Source of the DNA: LMUY01 sp965276785
Lineage (GTDB): Bacteria > Pseudomonadota > Alphaproteobacteria > Acetobacterales > Acetobacteraceae
NCBI GenBank assembly: GCA_965276785.1
Contig: OZ255629.1
Coordinates: 3,720,001 to 3,784,000 of the forward strand
Direction of reading: 5' to 3'
DNA length: 64,000 nucleotides
Position 1 is the stretch's first letter; every line of letters starts with the position of its first letter. A program made the translations under genes and the position numbers. A model generated the notes under the pieces. The model had not been told where the DNA came from. It saw nothing but the letters and a program-made list of their open reading frames with translations, and searched no databases. Shown here in pieces: positions 27,391 to 34,351 of this stretch.

Positions 27391-28169
27391 CCAGGATGTT
27401 GAGACGCTTCAACTATACTCAGCGTGCCAAGATTGCTCGCAATCAAGTGCATTTAGATACTGAAGTACTCGAGGATGGCACATGCATGGCCGTGGTGCGC
27501 AAACTCCAACTGTCAGACAGCGGTCAGCATGTGGAGGCGGTCTGGAGCGGGGCTGAGGTATTTCTTGAAGCCCGACGCACCTCTACGGAGTCTTGGGCTC
27601 GACACTCGCTTGGAACGGTGTCCAACATTCGGAGCGGGGGTCTGCCGCGTACAGTTCGCCTCGAGGACTTCGATGACGAGGGCGGAATTACGTTCAGGGT
27701 CAAAGTAGTAGACCATGAAAGCCGCTTGTTGGCTGACGGCGACGACATCCGTGCTGGCGTTCCGCAAAACAAAAATAGAGAGCCCCTGATCTATCTGATC
27801 CCGCAAGATCTCGGCGAAGAACTCTGGTTGATTGACTGGGAGGATGTCGAGGGACCTCGTGTTTTTGTAAATAAGCGGCTCCCCAACTGCAGTGCCCTTC
27901 TGACCCGAGACCCTCTTGTTCGGGGTTTGATAATGCCTCAGATTGTTCGAGCGGTTTTGCCGCGTGTGGCCACAGCTGAGCAGAAGACTGACGATTGGGT
28001 TCAGAGGTGGTCGGAATTTGCCAAGCGGCTCGGCTTCGAGGTTCCGAACGAAGATGCGGATGAGGATGTTGTCTCAGACTGGGTGGACCAGGTAGCCAGC
28101 GAGTTTGCCTTGACTCTGAGGTTTGCTACCGAAGCTGAGGGACATTTGCACACAACTGGTGAAGAATGA
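27387..28169 (+). CDS. Protein of unknown family, third gene of the defence-like operon
   Basis: 260 aa from ATG 27387 (ATGA overlap with the ATPase gene). I do not recognise it. The first about 120 residues look beta-rich (VHLDTEVLEDGTCMAVVRKLQL, GGITFRVKVVDHESRLL), followed by EELWLIDWEDVEGPRVFVNKRLPN and an acidic helical C terminus (PNEDADEDVVSDWVDQVASEF). No nuclease motif, P-loop, Cys cluster, signal or membrane segment was found. Coupling by 4-bp overlaps on both sides argues for a constant-stoichiometry partner of the GHKL ATPase. Confidence 0.65.
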   Translation: MTRMLRRFNYTQRAKIARNQVHLDTEVLEDGTCMAVVRKLQLSDSGQHVEAVWSGAEVFLEARRTSTESWARHSLGTVSNIRSGGLPRTVRLEDFDDEGGITFRVKVVDHESRLLADGDDIRAGVPQNKNREPLIYLIPQDLGEELWLIDWEDVEGPRVFVNKRLPNCSALLTRDPLVRGLIMPQIVRAVLPRVATAEQKTDDWVQRWSEFAKRLGFEVPNEDADEDVVSDWVDQVASEFALTLRFATEAEGHLHTTGEE

Positions 28170-28993
28170 GCGAACTCGGAAAATCAAGACATCCCATTCG
28201 GTCCTTCACGAACGAGGGCCTGCAGAAATTCCAGGCCTGGCTTGACCGAGCAGAAACGGCCGAGACAAAGCGGTTCACTGCTGAGCCGCCGCCAGAACAC
28301 TTACTTTTCGACAAGCAATATGCCACGGAGATCGGGTACGGCGGCTACACGAACCAGCGTCGCTTTGAGCGTAAATACGACATGGGCTTTGAAGTGTGCA
28401 AGGCGGTCGATCGCGAGGAGATGCTGCGATTAATGGGAGATGCAAGCGCCTGGGCATGGCTGTCGCTCTACTTCCACGAAAGCACGGTGCCGTTTAAGAA
28501 AGGCAAGTGGTTTACGGGTGACCGGTCGCGGCACTTGGTCGGGACGATCGCAAATAGGCGGCAGGATCAAAGCCAACGCCATCTAGTCAAAGGTGCGGCG
28601 ACAAACGTGTTTCGTTTCAGTGAGTACGCAGCGGTCCTCATGAGCGGCGCATCCGGCATGAGTAAGATCGAAGAGCAGATAATGAGCCGTAAAGTGGACC
28701 CGCCGCTCGCCTTTCTTCCAGAACTGGTAAAAGCCCTGCATAAGCTTTACTGGGATGTTGACGCCGACGATGTAAGGGTTGGCGCTGCCGGTGACGGCAG
28801 CGGTTCAATCATGCACTTTGTAGATCTGATTGGGCAGCTTGATCTCACCTACGATATCAGCCATCTCAAAAGCGAACGATTGATCGTTTTGCTGCCAAAC
28901 GCCTTCAAGCGGTTTAAAACAGGGTCAGGTTCCCGTCGTTCGCGTCGCCGAATTCGTCCCACAAGGTTTTCCGAAGCTCAGGCGACTGCCTAA
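28166..28993 (+). CDS. Possible DUF6339-like protein, fourth gene of the defence-like operon
   Basis: 275 aa from ATG 28166 (ATGA overlap). Conserved-looking parts are AWLSLYFHE, DRSRHLVGT, NVFRFSEYAAVLMSG, a stretch with KALHKLYWD, and a C-terminal core QLDLTYDISHL...LIVLLPNAFKRF. From memory this resembles the family annotated DUF6339, found with DNA-modification and defence genes, but I could not check. No catalytic motif is obvious; GAAGDGSGS (about 207-215) is glycine-rich but is not a canonical P-loop. The basic C terminus (RRSRRRIRPTRF) may contact nucleic acid. The methyltransferase gene starts 68 bp downstream. Confidence 0.6.
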   Translation: MSELGKSRHPIRSFTNEGLQKFQAWLDRAETAETKRFTAEPPPEHLLFDKQYATEIGYGGYTNQRRFERKYDMGFEVCKAVDREEMLRLMGDASAWAWLSLYFHESTVPFKKGKWFTGDRSRHLVGTIANRRQDQSQRHLVKGAATNVFRFSEYAAVLMSGASGMSKIEEQIMSRKVDPPLAFLPELVKALHKLYWDVDADDVRVGAAGDGSGSIMHFVDLIGQLDLTYDISHLKSERLIVLLPNAFKRFKTGSGSRRSRRRIRPTRFSEAQATA

Positions 28994-29061
28994 CCAGGCG
29001 CAAACGGAAGCGCCGGTGTCAGCACATTGACGCCCCTATCGGCAGAGGGCATTTTCGTTTA

Positions 29062-30213
29062 ATGAGAGTCGCAGACCTTTTCTCCGGTTGCGGAGGCATG
29101 AGCAGCGGTTTTTGCGCTGCCGGGCACCAAGTCGTATTCGCTGGCGAGAACTGGGCGCGTGCCCGCTTGGTCTATGATCTCAACTTCGATCATGTGGCAA
29201 CGGCCATAGATCTGTCCAAAATAGTAAGTGCGGCGGCGCTAATTGGTCGAGCGGATGCGGACGTCATCGTTGGTGGGCCTCCGTGCCAGGACTTTTCAGC
29301 AGCTGGCTTGCGAACCGAGGCTGACCGAGCCGATCTCACGTGGAATTTCGCCGAAATCGTTCGGGCCTGTAGACCGACCTGGTTCGTTATGGAAAATGTG
29401 CCGGAAGCCGGAACAAGCCGGGCCTGGGCCGTGGCTCGGGCAAGACTTACTGGTGCAGGATACGGCCTTACAGAGGCGCTTCTCGATGCATCGCTATATG
29501 GCGTTCCGCAACTTAGAAAGCGAAGGTTCTTGATTGGCCGACTAGGCGAGGATGACCAGTTCCTGGCTGACTACCTAACGGACTGGCGGACGGATCAGCC
29601 CCTCACGATACGAGGTTATCTCGGTGATGAGCTCGGAATTCAACATTACTATCGGCACCCGCGGCATTGGGGTCGACGCGCGATTTACTCCATTGACGAG
29701 CCAGCAGCCACCATTCGATCGACCAATCGACCAATTCCGCCTAAATATAAGTCGCATCCCTTAGACAGCGCGCCGGTCAAGGATGCGCAGCTCTTAACCC
29801 CCATTCAAAGAGCACGACTGCAGACGTTCTCTTCGAAGTTCCAGTTTGACCGCGACTTGTTCCAACACGAAATCGACCTCATGGTCGCTAATGCAGTCCC
29901 GGTGCGATTGGCTGAGTGCGTCGGAAGCGCCATCGGCGATTTTGAGGAGAGGCGCTCTGTGCAACCCTCGAAGGAGACCTTTAGGGTTTGGCTTTGCGAA
30001 CAACGCTACTACACTGAACGCAGTGCTGGGAACGTTCTGTCGAGGCTGAAGCGAGCTCGTCGAATCATCGGGCGTGAGCATAATTTCTCGGATTTCCGTG
30101 ATGAGGTGCATGCCTTGCAGAAAGCGCCCGAGTTCCGCGCGTTGACGACGAGCGTTCGATCACAGCTCAAGAAAGCTGTTCTGCTTCATGGCGAATTCCA
30201 GCGGCGCTCTTGA
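29062..30213 (+). CDS. dcm: DNA (cytosine-5-)-methyltransferase, Dcm/HpaII type
   Basis: 383 aa. The C5-methylase motifs are in order: I DLFSGCGGMSSGF at 5-17 (SAM binding), IV GGPPCQDFS at 71-79 with catalytic C75, VI ENV at 111-113, VIII QLRKRR at 150-155 (Gln, Arg, Arg), and a C-terminal NAVPVRLAECVGSAIG at 277-292. The target-recognition region (about 160-245) is short. It methylates cytosine at C5 in a specific DNA sequence that cannot be read from the protein. Residues 294-383 are an unusual helical extension beyond motif X. Its 3' end overlaps the convergent vsr-like gene by 47 bp. A possible promoter TTGACG-17 bp-CATTTT lies just upstream. Confidence 0.92.
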   Translation: MRVADLFSGCGGMSSGFCAAGHQVVFAGENWARARLVYDLNFDHVATAIDLSKIVSAAALIGRADADVIVGGPPCQDFSAAGLRTEADRADLTWNFAEIVRACRPTWFVMENVPEAGTSRAWAVARARLTGAGYGLTEALLDASLYGVPQLRKRRFLIGRLGEDDQFLADYLTDWRTDQPLTIRGYLGDELGIQHYYRHPRHWGRRAIYSIDEPAATIRSTNRPIPPKYKSHPLDSAPVKDAQLLTPIQRARLQTFSSKFQFDRDLFQHEIDLMVANAVPVRLAECVGSAIGDFEERRSVQPSKETFRVWLCEQRYYTERSAGNVLSRLKRARRIIGREHNFSDFRDEVHALQKAPEFRALTTSVRSQLKKAVLLHGEFQRRS

Positions 30214-30625
30214 CGGTGCCGCCAAGCGTGCTCGTCACTCGGGAGAGCCACGCAGGATTGCGCAGCTGACACTCCCAGACAACGATTGTCACCCAACCAG
30301 CGTCTTCTAGCGCTTGCAGATTTTCCTCGTCTCGTTGAACGTTGCGTCTGAATTTGTTCTGCCAGTACTGATGTCGCGTTTGTGGAACTGTCGCGCGACA
30401 GCAGTGTTCATGGCGATGCCAGAAACAGCCATGCACAGAAATTACGGCGTTCCTGGCAGGAAAAACAATGTCGGGAGAGCCTGGAAGTCGCGAGTCGTGT
30501 AAGCGATAGCGGTAGCCAAGACGATGCAAGGTGCGGCGCACCTGTAACTCCGGTGCGGTGTTTGTGCTCCGGACTCTCGTCATGGTTGCAATACGGGCCG
30601 GGTCAGGGGGTAAGTCTCTCTTCAT
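30167..30625 (-). CDS. vsr: Vsr-type very-short-patch / strand-specific endonuclease
   Basis: 152 aa from ATG 30625. Vsr hallmarks: N-terminal RSTNTAPELQVRRTLHRLGYRYRLH-type segment, LPGSPDIVF with catalytic D52, then VHGCFWHRHE with H65 and H70 at the spacing of the E. coli active site. A Cys at 119 (VVWECQ) and the H/C cluster at 72-76 may bind zinc. Vsr nicks at T:G mismatches made when 5-methylcytosine deaminates; some Vsr-like proteins act instead as restriction nucleases. It is convergent with the methyltransferase gene and overlaps it by 47 bp. No strong ribosome site. Confidence 0.88.
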   Translation of the reverse strand: MKRDLPPDPARIATMTRVRSTNTAPELQVRRTLHRLGYRYRLHDSRLPGSPDIVFPARNAVISVHGCFWHRHEHCCRATVPQTRHQYWQNKFRRNVQRDEENLQALEDAGWVTIVVWECQLRNPAWLSRVTSTLGGTVKSAAGIRHEAEQLS

Positions 30626-30881
30626 AGAACAGAACTACCAGGCCGACTCGGTTGAATTCGGCTTCTTGACATCATGATTAGGACCGTTCGTGCCGGATCC
30701 CTGGTGGTATGAACTCGACAATCCGCCCATGCGGCATCTCGATCGCATTTCCCCGCAGATAGCAATACAGTCCATGCTCGTGGTTGAAACTCCCTAGCAG
30801 GAGCAGGTGTGATTGAGGCGGTCATCTAATCGTCTGGTTAGGTCGAGTTGCGAGACTTTAACCTGAACCGACCAGGAGCCG
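30626..30881. other. Intergenic stretch between vsr and the IS256 stub
   Basis: About 255 bp without a recognised gene. A plus-strand frame reads a fragment with WWYELDNPPMRHLDRISPQIAIQSML between stops at about 30670 and 30796; it looks protein-like but I cannot name it. It may be another gene remnant at the island border. No terminator hairpin or tRNA was found. Confidence 0.35.
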
Positions 30882-30962
30882 ATGGTCGAGAACAGCCCAC
30901 CGCTCGCCGAGTTGCTGGCGGCAGCCGGCGACGGCGATTTCATGCGCACAAGGCTCGTCCAG
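30882..30962 (+). pseudogene. IS256-family transposase N-terminal stub
   Basis: An ATG at 30882 with AGGAG four bases upstream opens a frame reading MVENSPPLAELLAAAGDGDFM, which resembles the first residues of IS256-family (mutator-type) transposases. The similarity ends after about 27 codons. The frame then runs without a stop into sufE, so a fused product could in principle be made. It is probably the scar of an IS256 element lost by deletion, marking the right edge of the island. Confidence 0.5.
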
Positions 30963-31001
30963 TCGATTGACGCCAGGCCGAACCATGGTCACATCGGTCC
31001 C

Positions 31002-31445
31002 ATGACCGACCCGTTCGTCGACCCGCCCGAAGCCACCGCCGCCGATGCCATCGCCGCAATCGGCGACGAACTGGGCGTGTTCGACGACTGGATGGACCGC
31101 TACCAGTTCATCATCGAGCTGGGCCGCAAGCTGCCGCCGCTGCCACCGGAGTGGATAAACGACGCGCACCGCGTGCCGGGCTGCCAGAGCAAGGTCTGGA
31201 TGGAGGCGGCGATGCAAGGCCCGGTGATGCGGCTGGCGGGCGCGTCGGACGCGGCGATCGTCTCCGGGCTCGTGGCCTTGCTGCTGCGGGTCTATTCCGG
31301 CCGGGTGCCGGCGGAAATCCTCGCCACCGACCCGGTGTTCCTTCGCGACCTCGGACTGCTGGAGGCGCTGTCCACCAATCGCGGCAACGGGATTGCCGCC
31401 ATGGCCCGCGCCATCCGCTCAGCCGCCGAGGCGCAAATTCGCTAA
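31002..31445 (+). CDS. sufE: SufE-like cysteine desulfuration accessory protein
   Basis: 147 aa from ATG 31002; the longer open frame from 30882 is attributed to transposase remnant. SufE features: FDDWMDRYQFIIELGRKLPPLP and VPGCQSKVWMEA, whose Cys accepts sulfur from the SufS cysteine desulfurase, and LLLRVYSGRVPAEIL. It enhances sulfur transfer for iron-sulfur cluster assembly in the cytoplasm. No other suf gene is adjacent. Its stop overlaps that of the convergent radA by 4 bp. Confidence 0.9.
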   Translation: MTDPFVDPPEATAADAIAAIGDELGVFDDWMDRYQFIIELGRKLPPLPPEWINDAHRVPGCQSKVWMEAAMQGPVMRLAGASDAAIVSGLVALLLRVYSGRVPAEILATDPVFLRDLGLLEALSTNRGNGIAAMARAIRSAAEAQIR

Positions 31446-32821
31446 CGCGCCTTGCCGATGAAAGCCGCCACCAAGTCGGTCAAGTGCCCCATCTCGTTCA
31501 GCCGTAAGCCTGGCAGCGCCACCGGCTTGCCCCCGCCCTGTGCCACCCGGCGCGGCAGGCAGGCGGCGGCAAAGCCGAGCTTCTGCGCCTCCTTCAGCCG
31601 TGCATCCGCCTGCGCGACCTGCCGCACCTCGCCCGACAACCCCACCTCGCCGAAATAAACGGTGCCGGCATCGGTCGGCGTCTCGGTGGCAGCGGAGGCC
31701 AGTGCTGCGGCCACGGCCAGGTCGGCTGCCGGCTCGCTCACCCGCAGGCCGCCGGCAATGTTGAGATACACATCGTGCGAGGAGAGACGCAGCCCCGCCC
31801 GGCTATCCAGCACCGCCAATAGCATGGACAAGCGGCCGCCATCCCACCCCACCACCGAGCGGCGCGGCGAGCCGCCCGCATTGGGGGCCAGCAACGCCTG
31901 CACCTCCACCAGCACCGGCCGGCTGCCTTCCAGCCCGGCGAACACCGCCGACCCGGCGATGTTGCCCCGCCGCTCGGCCAAGAACAGCGCGGAGGGGTTC
32001 GGCACTTCGGCCAACCCGGTTTCCGTCATCGCGAACACGCCGATCTCGTCGGTGGCGCCGAACCGGTTCTTCACCCCGCGCAGGATGCGGAACTGGTGCC
32101 CGCGGTCGCCTTCGAAATACAGCACCGCATCCACCATGTGCTCCAGCACGCGCGGCCCCGCGATGGCGCCGTCCTTGGTCACGTGCCCCACCAACACCAG
32201 CGCGAAGCCCCGCTGCTTGGCCAGCCGGATCAGCTCGAACGAGCAGGCACGCACCTGGCTGACCGTGCCCGGCGCCGACTCCACGCTGTCCATCCACATG
32301 GTCTGGATCGAGTCGATCACCACCAGCGTGGCATCGCTGGCCGCTTCCAGCGCGGCGGCGATGTCCCGCACGTTGATGGTCGCGGCCAACTCCAGCCGAG
32401 CTTCGGCCAGGCCGAGCCGCCGGGCGCGCAGGCGCACCTGCTCGATCGATTCCTCGCCCGTGATATAGAGCACCCGGCGGCCCAAGCGCGCCAGGCTGGC
32501 CGCAGCCTGCAGCAGCAGGGTCGACTTGCCGATCCCCGGGTCTCCGCCCACCAGCACCGCCGAGGCCGCCACCAGCCCGCCGCCCAGCACGCGGTCGAGT
32601 TCAGCGATGCCGGATTGCGCGCGCGGCGGCGGGGCGGAGCTACCGGCGAGACCGACGAACTCGATGCGGCCGGTCTTGCCGGTTTTGGCCGGGCCCGGCC
32701 GGGCTTCCACCACCTCCTCGACGATGGTGTTCCACTCGCCGCAGGCCTCGCAACGACCGGCCCATTTCGGCGTGACGGCGCCACAGGATTGGCAAACATA
32801 ACGGTGGGTCGGCTTGGCCAC
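31442..32821 (-). CDS. radA: DNA repair protein RadA
   Basis: 459 aa if it starts at GTG 32821, giving MAKPTHRYVCQSCG, the usual RadA N terminus; a TTG at 32854 adds 11 residues. The zinc finger is C10, C13, C24, C27. It has a RecA-like core with Walker A GGDPGIGKST, the RadA-specific KNRFG motif (GVKNRFGATDEIGVF), and a C-terminal Lon-protease-like domain (DVYLNIAGGLRVSEPAADLAVAAA). It is a helicase-like ATPase that processes recombination branches with RecA. It is convergent with sufE. Confidence 0.93.
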   Translation of the reverse strand: MAKPTHRYVCQSCGAVTPKWAGRCEACGEWNTIVEEVVEARPGPAKTGKTGRIEFVGLAGSSAPPPRAQSGIAELDRVLGGGLVAASAVLVGGDPGIGKSTLLLQAAASLARLGRRVLYITGEESIEQVRLRARRLGLAEARLELAATINVRDIAAALEAASDATLVVIDSIQTMWMDSVESAPGTVSQVRACSFELIRLAKQRGFALVLVGHVTKDGAIAGPRVLEHMVDAVLYFEGDRGHQFRILRGVKNRFGATDEIGVFAMTETGLAEVPNPSALFLAERRGNIAGSAVFAGLEGSRPVLVEVQALLAPNAGGSPRRSVVGWDGGRLSMLLAVLDSRAGLRLSSHDVYLNIAGGLRVSEPAADLAVAAALASAATETPTDAGTVYFGEVGLSGEVRQVAQADARLKEAQKLGFAAACLPRRVAQGGGKPVALPGLRLNEMGHLTDLVAAFIGKAR

Positions 32822-32986
32822 GCGGCAGGAGCTCGTTGTTTTGCGGGTGAGCAAGCGGGGTAGGCTGGCTCTGCACGCCGGTCAAATGGGGGCAGCGACG
32901 GCTGAGCCGGTTCTTTAACAGCGACGAGCCTGCAATGTCGCGTGCGCAGCCACCATTGTCTCGTCCGACACTGGAGGAGAGCTGCT

Positions 32987-34327
32987 ATGCCCGATCGGAA
33001 GCTTCATTTGAGCGCATTCATGCGGCCGGTGAGCATTCACACCGGCGCCTGGCGGTTTCCCGGCGCGTGGCCGGACGCAAACTTCAATTTCGGCCATATC
33101 CGGCGATTGGCGCAGACGCTGGAGCGCGGCAAGTTCGACGCCTTCTTCATGGCCGACCACTTGGCCGTGCTCGACATTCCGCACAATGCATTAAAACGCA
33201 GCCACACCGTGACCTCGTTCGAGCCGCTGACGCTGCTCTCGGCTCTGGCCGGCACCACCGAGCGAATCGGCCTGGTCGCCACCGCGTCCACGAGCTTCGA
33301 GGCGCCCTACCATGTGGCCCGGCGCTTTGCCTCGCTCGATCACCTGAGCGGGGGCCGCGCGGGCTGGAACGTGGTGACCACCGCCAACCCGGACGCCGCG
33401 CTCAATTTCGGCGCGGAGTCGCAGATGGCGCATGACGACCGCTACGTGTTGGCCCGCGAGTTCGTGGCCGTGGTCACGGGCCTGTGGGACAGCTTCGCCG
33501 ATGATGCGTTCGTTCGCGACGTGGAACGCGGCATCTATTTCGACCCGGCCCGCATGCACGTGCTCGACCATCACGGCCCGCATTTCGACGTGCGCGGACC
33601 GCTGAACATTGCCCGTCCCGTGCAGGGCTGGCCGGTGATCGTGCAAGCGGGCTCATCCGAGCCGGGCCGCCAATTGGCCGCGGAAACGGCGGAAATGGTG
33701 TTTACCTCGCAGGCGACCATCGAGCGGGCTCGGTCGTTCTATGCCGACGTGAAAGGGCGCATGGCCGCGTTCGGGCGTGGTCCGGAGCAGCTCAAGATCA
33801 TGCCGGCCGCAATGGTGGTGATCGGCGACAGCGTGGCCGCGGCCCAAGCCATGCGCGACCAACTCGATGACCTGGTGCATTACGACAGCGGGATCGGTTC
33901 GCTTTCCGCGGCGCTCGGGTATGACGTGTCCGGCTTCGATCCGGATGGACCGCTGCCGCCTGTGCCGGAGACCAATGCGAGCCGGAGCGCGCGCGAAGGC
34001 GTCCTTGCGATGGCGGCGGGTGGGATGACGATCCGGCAACTGGCGGCCAAGGTCGGCAGCTACGGCGGCCTCGCCTTTGTCGGTACCGTCCGCAGCATCG
34101 CCGACCAGATGGAGGAGTGGCTGGCGGCGGACGCCGCGGATGGCTTCACCATCATGTTCCCATTCCTGCCGGCCGGGCTAGACCGGTTTGTCGAGCAGGT
34201 CGTGCCGGAGCTGCAGCGGCGAGGCTTGTTCCGGCAGGACTATGAAGGAACGACGCTACGCGAGCACTTGGGTTTGCCGCGGCCGGCGAACCGGTTCTTT
34301 GCCGAACCGTCCGAGGCCGGTGACTGA
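32987..34327 (+). CDS. LLM-class flavin-dependent monooxygenase (NtaA/SnaA/DszA family)
   Basis: 446 aa from ATG 32987 with a clear GGAGGAG ribosome site. The N-terminal HLSAFMRPVSIHTGAWRFPGA and GKFDAFFMADHLAVL and the central DHLSGGRAGWNVVTTANPDAALNFG are diagnostic of the FMN-dependent NtaA/SnaA/DszA monooxygenases, TIM-barrel enzymes that use FMNH2 and oxygen on substrates such as nitrilotriacetate, EDTA or sulfur heterocycles. No flavin reductase gene is adjacent, so reduced FMN must come from elsewhere. The substrate cannot be predicted. Confidence 0.88.
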   Translation: MPDRKLHLSAFMRPVSIHTGAWRFPGAWPDANFNFGHIRRLAQTLERGKFDAFFMADHLAVLDIPHNALKRSHTVTSFEPLTLLSALAGTTERIGLVATASTSFEAPYHVARRFASLDHLSGGRAGWNVVTTANPDAALNFGAESQMAHDDRYVLAREFVAVVTGLWDSFADDAFVRDVERGIYFDPARMHVLDHHGPHFDVRGPLNIARPVQGWPVIVQAGSSEPGRQLAAETAEMVFTSQATIERARSFYADVKGRMAAFGRGPEQLKIMPAAMVVIGDSVAAAQAMRDQLDDLVHYDSGIGSLSAALGYDVSGFDPDGPLPPVPETNASRSAREGVLAMAAGGMTIRQLAAKVGSYGGLAFVGTVRSIADQMEEWLAADAADGFTIMFPFLPAGLDRFVEQVVPELQRRGLFRQDYEGTTLREHLGLPRPANRFFAEPSEAGD

Positions 34328-34351
34328 GGCGTCTTCGCGCGCTCTGCTGCA

